A program made the position numbers and the translations under genes. A stretch of DNA of 64,000 nt from Lunularia cruciata. Taxonomy: Eukaryota; Streptophyta; Marchantiopsida; Lunulariales; Lunulariaceae. A model generated the notes under the pieces. The model was not told the DNA's origin, ran no database searches, and saw only the letters and a program-made list of their open reading frames with translations. This document shows positions 58,401 to 64,000 of the stretch, piece after piece (the first letter of the stretch is position 1; each line of letters starts with the position of its first letter). The stretch lies in assembly GCA_948567375.1 (NCBI GenBank), contig OX419759.1, forward strand, positions 1,031,303-1,095,302. The letters are read 5' to 3'.

Positions 58401-61400
58401 CAGAAGGAGGTAGTAAGACATTCATGGTAAGTCTTCATGGAGAACAGAATGACTTCATCGGTGCCTCCATTCGTGCAGAGAATTTGGTGTGTAAATCTAC
58501 GTACCGAGTTTCTGTCTAGTTAATGAGTATTTCAGTGCACTCGGTTACGTCCTGTAAGAGTTTGCTCAACAAAACGGAGGGGGAAGGGGAGGTCAAACGT
58601 AGTTGTGACCTTCCCTTACTATTTCGCATTCTTCTCAAACTATACTTAAACAGCATTGAGTAACAATAAGCAGACAGCAAGATTTAGTACGGAACATACT
58701 AGCTCTTGGTGATTCTTGACATATCTGAGTAATGGGAGCAGAAGCCATTTGCAGAAGGGGGGATACACACGCACTAAGGACCAAACCGCTTCAAACCAAA
58801 GATCTAAGCAATTAAAGGCATGCAAGAACCAAGGCAAACCGAAGACATGCTGACCTAAGTAAGAGAATACATACAAGTCTAAGCAAGTAGGAACTGACAA
58901 AAGAGACACGATCCAATGCAGAAGCGAAGGGATCAATATCTAGAGTTGTATGCAGCATCTAATGAAGAAAGCATTACTTCGCGTTCCTCGACTGCCAAGA
59001 AAACCAGAGGATGCACTTGGAAGCAAATGGAAACCATCGAGCAAGTAGAAAACATAGTGTTAGTGGGTGGCAGATGGTTATTGACATATATGTAGAAGTT
59101 ACTCACCATCTGGAATTTCAAACTCAGAATCGTCAGGGCTTTCTTTGGTCCCTTCCAGTAGAGCATTTGTGGCACTTTCCGCTGCAGAACTTCCGGTAGA
59201 TCCCGTCAGCATGGACAAAGGACTCCAAATAGACTCCACCAACTGCAGTTGATCCGGTATATCAAGCAAGTACTCTGTTCAAGATTCATGCTTCGAGAAC
59301 TCTGATGATGAAATACAAGGGGCTGACGAGAAGGAAATGAGCTTACCTCTTCATTTTGAAGAACAACATACAAACAATTTCGCTAGATTTTGCAACTAAG
59401 CCATTAACGTTTATTAGCTCCGCAAACAGGATGTCCACAAAGAAATCATATCCAGGACCTTATGAGAGTTTGGTTTCAGTAACTAACCGGACAGAGGGAG
59501 AGTATTCAAGTGATTGGTGATAGTTAAGCTATGGAACTGGCAACTAGCATCTGAACCACCCGACTCGAACTCTCTACCCCGAATAATCTTCGTAGTAGAA
59601 CTACATTTGAGTGAAATGCAAGAGGCAATTTGTTTCAAATTCCAGCTTACCTGGATTTCTGATGTAGTGATAGCCACATTCAGACCATCAATGGAACAGT
59701 GACCGTGCCAAGCATTGCTCCACTTCCAAACCTTATCTGTAGAATCGACTCTTTCAATTGCACATGATACTGATAGGTTTTCCAAGATAAAAGAATTGAA
59801 TTCAGAGAGTGCTTTCTCAAAAATCTGAGCTTCCTTGTCCAGTGCTCCACGATTTCCTGACAGGTTTAAATCCTCGAAATCGGCTGAACTCGTTCCCTCT
59901 TCCAGACTAGAGCTCCCGCTGGACGACGAAGAACTTTCCCTAACTGGTTTTCTAAAGTGATTATCTGCTACAGAGGTGCCGTCAACATCAGCTCCAGGAG
60001 CAGTTTTAAAGCTTGACCCGAACTGTGGCGCCCTTGAACCTGATCTACCTGGTTTCTTATGAGCATTCCCAGGAACTCGAGCTTGAAGAGCAAGAATTGT
60101 GAGCCGTGTGTGGTCTACAACTGCCTTTCTCACAGTGACATCAACTTCCAGCATGGATGACATCTCGATCTCAAGCAAAACTCCTTCAGCCGCAACTGCC
60201 AAACCAGTTTAAACACATGAAGATTGTCAAACTACCAAAGAGCTGCAATGGCTTGTTTGATCAAGGACTGATAGCAACACCGTAATATGACTGCTTGCAA
60301 TGCGGCAAAAATCACCCACCATGTAGCAAGGACTTGAGACTAATTCAAGTGACAAATTTCGTGACAGTGTAAAGGGCTCGCTAAGCAAGGAGCAACATGT
60401 TTCTGTTGACAAAGGATTGTTTAAAGTGACTCTAAGCAACAGTACTTGCATTTTAATGATATGTTTTTTGCATAGTTTCCGGAGCAAAAGCTGAACCGAA
60501 ACCTAAGTTCTACGTCCATAGAAAACAAGCTGATAATGACGTATGCATACCTTTATCTGCAAAACTGTGTCTTGCCAGGACAACAGAAAAGCCTACAACC
60601 GTTGAGGTAACAATTCCTCCAAAGCTGGGTGCTGGAGTGCTCGTCGCATTCGGAATGGGAACTTTTGAGCTTGGAGGGGCCGACGTTGTTCTCTTGAACT
60701 TCTTCACCTTCTTAACCTTCGAGCCAGTGGGAGGGGGGAGAGACGACGATCGAAATGCTTTGGACGGCGAGGACGACCGCCAACTTTGCTCTTCTGCAAA
60801 TCTAGGTTCCTGATCTTTACATGCCTCCGTTTTGGACTCAGGCGAAGTAAACAAAACCCGTGACTTCTCTACCAACCTTCCCATATCTCCACAAAACTGG
60901 AAAAAGGTGGCTATAGCTGCTGTGTGAAGAACGACTAATCCACCCTGTCATCATGCAACAAGATATAAGTGAAGTTTATCTTCCTTGGTCAACATCCAAC
61001 ACAAGTCACGTAAACTCATCCTTGTAATCTTAGAGTCTATGTTTTGATCAACTGCCTCATACATACTCGACACCAAATTGCAGTGTATGAAAGTTCAAGT
61101 AGCACAGCAGTGGAGTTAGAAAGACACGAGTCTTACTTGAGTATTGAGCAGAACCTTTTGGAAGTGCCTGTCAACCTCAAACTCCAGGTGCAACGAATCT
61201 GGTCCTCTAGCCACCTTATCAATTTTGGCAATCAAGACATCTAGAGACCCATCTGTGACCAGGAGTTTGTCCACTTCGAGACTTATAACCAACCACTGTA
61301 ACCCAGGTTCTGAAATATAATCATTGCTAAGATTATTTGCACCGTGAGGGCCGATTTGCTGGGTCGTCTCTCCTTCACCTGTAGCAAGCGGCTCCATTGT

Positions 61401-64000
61401 ATTCGATTTCACCTGAGACTCTGAAGAACTTGAGCTACTCTCCAAACTCTGCTCGAGATCCGCAAAACTCTCAACAGATGAGTGCGATGACAATGATTCC
61501 CTCTGTCTTTCTAATCTCACATCTCGCTCGCCGTTTTGGGCTGTTTCCGAATCTGAACCTTCCTTCCTATCAGCTCTTACGGTGCTACCACTATCCCTAT
61601 TTTCTTCTGAAACTTGATAATGAGTCGGACCAATGATCTTCGCACTAGTATAATCGACGGAAATTTCTGTGAGTACTACCGCACGTCTGCTATCCTTCGA
61701 TGAGCCATTGAAGAACTGCTTTCTTAACATTTCAAGGTCAGCTTTGCTAGTAACTTTACTACAGTCAACCAAACGCATGGCAGCATCTTCAACAGTAGAG
61801 GAAACCAACAATTGTATCCCATCTCCCAAAGAAGATTCAAATAGAATCTTTTCTATGGAAACATAGGCCTCTCTGCCCATATTAGCGCCAACGACCTTTT
61901 GCTCCCAATTCGTGAAGGTGTCCAAGTCTCTATCTACAAGTGTCAGCCTTTCCTCTCGCGGTTCGTATCTCAGGCCCTCATCTTGTCTCACTTGAGATTG
62001 GAACCCACCAGCACCTTCACTAGGACCGTCGTCCAACCGTGCGTCACCGAGAATCATTCTGAACTTTCCAACTTCTAGGAAGAAGCAAACAGCAAAGGCA
62101 GATGTAAGCGCTATCTGCCCAGGATCCGTGGACCCATCCATTTCTGCGTCTTCCTGGCCGTACTCTGACATGGGACTCAGCGTTCCCGGAGCAACAACGT
62201 TCAACCCTGGAGAATCCTTTTCAGACTTGACAACCAATGTAGAGTCTGGAGTGTAACTGGGCTTTAGGATTTCTGTGTAGAAGGCGAGAACCTACAACAC
62301 GGTACACAGCATGAAAACCTGAACTAGGTCTAGTACAGTTGGACATTACCTCCTGAAAGTTGTTGGGAGTGCACAGACTAACTCCAAAACTTCGACAATA
62401 GCTTAAAAATGGCAAATGAGTGGAAATAGCCAGAGCAACAGACAGTTCCCGATACCTGGAAACATGTATAGCTCTTGAATGACTACCGAGTTGTATCATA
62501 GTTGTAGCGTGGGAACAGCGGTCAAAGCAGAGTGGAAGTCATACCTGCAATATGATTGCCACTTCATGGATGTACGACTGCACAAACAAAGCAGGGATCT
62601 TGGCTTTCACAGATGCACAAACGGACTTGCTGGTGTTGAAGAGAGAGCTGAACTGATCCCTGTTCAGACAACGGAGAAGTAGTTTTTGTTAAATAGGCAC
62701 ATCATTAGGCGTGTCAATGCATGCTCCTCCTACGCAAGAAAGCTCACGTCTTAATCTTCAATCCGCTACAGAACTTTCAGTCATGTGGGACCAGAGTTCA
62801 CAGGTTTCAAAGAGTTACTTCCAATAACCTTCCAGGTTGATGCATGACTTACTTATTTCTAACTTAGGCAACAGATAAACGTCTCATACCAGCAAAATGA
62901 TGTCTCGATAGTAAAACCCATAGGTCCTGCAACTGGAAGTTTCTTAACGCTTTCTCTCCGCAACTCCAGAACCAGAGACGCTCTTTTTGCTGACATGTAC
63001 AGATTGTTTGCTACTTGTTCGTGCTCCCAGTATGTACCCTCGCCAATTTCTTGAGAAATCTCAGGGGCAGGTGGCTTCTTGAGCCAGAGTTTGTTGTCCC
63101 AAAGCTTAGCCCATCGACCACTTGATCTCTCAAAACCTTCACCCGTCTCTGAAGAGGCCACATCTGCATCGATCTTTTGAGGTGGCCATATGACCAACTC
63201 CAACCTTCCCAGATCCAGGACAATAGTTGCTCCCATAGTTGGATCATGACGGAAGGAGTTCCTGTCTCCATCTTCCATTCTCTCGTTTTGGAAGTCTAAC
63301 AGCTCATTAGCAGTCGATGACAATCTCAACTTCGGACCATCAACAACAGCTGTGAAGAGAAAGCTCGTTGCCGGTACAGCTGAAACCATGGCCTCCCGTC
63401 CCTTATCCAGATTTGTCTCGTACTTCTCATCATAAAACTTCTCAAGAGTAACAGTAGTTTGTGCTTGGCTGGAGTGCTTTGGAGGTCTTATCGTAGGGCT
63501 ACTTTGCTTAGTTTCCCGAGATACCATAAGTTGGTCCATAAGAAGGCGAATACGGGTAAGATAAGCGCTCTTCAATGAACATTCTAACTGACCCATGGAT
63601 AATGAGCACTTAATTACACTACCAGGACAGTCCTCTGTGATAGGATCATCATCTAAGCTATTGAACTCAGCAATCAGAAACGGTCGTCCGCTTGCAACTC
63701 TACGTCTTTTCAGATCGGAGTGCTTGAATGAATCAACATTAGCTGATCTTTCCTTTCTTGGTGTTGTCCGAAACTTCTCCCATACCTCCAGTCGGCGATC
63801 TTGCCAATTCCAGTGCTTCCCATACATTCCATCAGCAAGAGAAGGATGATCAGCATTGTGCCCACCTCCATCGCTCTTCCGGGGGCAAGGACGACTTGAA
63901 ACTAATAATGCTCTATCCCCTGCATTGGCTGCCCATCTTCCAAGGGAGATGAAATCCTTGTCAAAAGCTTCATTGTCCAAACCCTTCCTGAGTTCCTCTG
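45755..64000 (-). CDS. VPS13: SHRUBBY-type VPS13 lipid-transfer protein, 3' part (5' end outside window)
   Basis: Thirty-four exons, all phase-consistent, give about 2,977 residues to the stop at 45,755. From 5' to 3': >64000-62890, 62659-62545, 62291-61137, 60944-60551, 60195-59651, 59242-59107, 56997-56828, 56652-55988, 55243-55123, 54907-54791, 54551-54421, 54126-53961, 53819-53746, 53642-53401, 53268-52798, 52701-52415, 52164-52079, 51975-51883, 51631-51277, 51120-50722, 50544-50448, 50292-49949, 49686-49549, 49426-49259, 48978-48850, 48569-48480, 48301-48195, 48088-47940, 47804-47722, 47475-47380, 47248-47126, 46679-46596, 46460-46314, 46102-45755. VPS13 proteins are bridge-like carriers that move phospholipids between organelles. 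The C-terminal part matches plant SHRUBBY (SHR-interacting, Arabidopsis root growth) closely. The donor at 53,961 (ATG|GTCTCG) and the acceptors at 56,997 and 49,686 are the least certain. Confidence 0.93.
50722..52164 (-). other. VPS13: SHR-binding / VAB (adaptor-binding) domain
   Basis: Contains the motif IIRLVPRYFVANDSGETILV (exon 51,631-51,277) and VVLTRYVIHNDSHVTLLFC (52,164-52,079), then the WNWSGPVCAAALGSFSVKIR exon (51,120-50,722). The pattern of beta modules with (Y/F)xxxN(D/R)S is that of the SHR-BD/VAB region, which in yeast recruits adaptors and in Arabidopsis SHRUBBY binds SHORT-ROOT. Confidence 0.8.
55360..55870. repeat. Intronic repeat modules with CCGTTC…GAACGG core
   Basis: At least three related modules (around 55,440, 55,630 and 55,797) share CAGAAGCCGTTC.G..GAACGG and GATCCAGAA. 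The module at 55,630 has a perfect CCGTTC-TGG-GAACGG hairpin, repeated in another intron of the same gene at about 50,672-50,690. Related modules lie at 57,243-57,312 and 58,714-58,785. Confidence 0.7.
57331..58440. repeat. Tandem repeat in a VPS13 intron, three units of about 350-390 bp
   Basis: Units begin with TATGAATATGGAACCCGT at 57,331, 57,718 and 58,070. Each continues through shared blocks: CCATCATTCAC..CTAGTG, GCAAGCTCTCC, TTCCTAAACCCCC, GTC.A…AGTC.ATCAACA. A partial start copy is at 57,209. All lie in the intron of about 2.1 kb between exons 59,242-59,107 and 56,997-56,828. Confidence 0.85.
59107..64000 (-). other. VPS13: mid-protein rod region with low-complexity inserts
   Basis: The first six exons in the window. 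Starts mid-chain (EELRKGLDNEAFDKDFISLG), typical of the repeating-groove part of VPS13 that forms the hydrophobic lipid channel. Long Ser/Glu-rich inserts occur in the 1155-bp exon (…SLESSSSSSESQVK) and in the 545-bp exon (SSSSSGSSSLEEGTSSADFE). Such loops hang off the groove in other VPS13 proteins; their sequence is poorly conserved. Confidence 0.7.

Noticed and set aside
57331-58440. CRISPR-like array in the VPS13 intron
   Set aside because: The units are 350-390 bp with diverged interiors and the genome is eukaryotic; no short identical repeats with unique spacers.
60227-60487. Minus-strand frame of 86 codons within the VPS13 gene
   Set aside because: It lies between two phase-compatible exons (60,551 and 60,195) and has no family match; it is intron.

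Overview
The window looks like nuclear DNA of a land plant, most likely a seed-free one such as a moss (an inference from overall gene and intron style and the protein variants; no marker settles the species). It holds three recognisable host genes: a two-exon bZIP transcription factor (+, 31.6-33.1 kb), a six-exon KEA4/5/6-type K+/H+ antiporter (+, 39.3-42.9 kb) and the 3' part of a very large SHRUBBY-type VPS13 lipid-transfer gene (-, 45.8 kb to beyond 64 kb; 34 coding exons read here, every junction in phase).

1-20.3 kb is A+T-rich transposon debris. A Ty3/gypsy element on the minus strand (1-4.19 kb) runs off the left edge. A second copy of the same family (11.15-19.19 kb) has lost its reverse transcriptase. 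It has also been hit twice: a Tigger/pogo-type DNA transposon sits in its gag region (13,809-16,093, TA target duplications) and a deleted Ty1/copia element sits in its right LTR (16,820-18,772, AATAA target duplications). A decayed PIF/Harbinger-type transposase lies at 9.4-10.1 kb, and an unidentified decayed reading frame at 4.7-5.9 kb. The gypsy LTRs carry clusters of heat-shock-element-like GAAnnTTC units just upstream of a TATA box, which suggests a heat-responsive retroelement family.

20.3-31.1 kb is mostly featureless intergenic DNA. The composition changes near 20.3 kb, where a block of about 1 kb may be organellar. Short repeats and microsatellites follow. A peptide-coding repeat of about 80 bp (GRPRR..EGWED.IK.YK) occurs at 23.7 kb and twice, in opposite orientation, at 38.3-38.8 kb.

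31.1-64 kb is the gene-bearing part. KEA and VPS13 are convergent, about 2.8 kb apart. The VPS13 introns hold an unusual set of repeats: a tandem array with a unit of about 350-390 bp, and a dispersed module built around the palindrome CCGTTC-TGG-GAACGG. No CRISPR array, rRNA or tRNA gene was recognised. The host genes do not form an operon or an obvious pathway. Both the antiporter and the VPS13 protein belong to families acting on endomembranes, but that is family knowledge and not evidence of a functional link.
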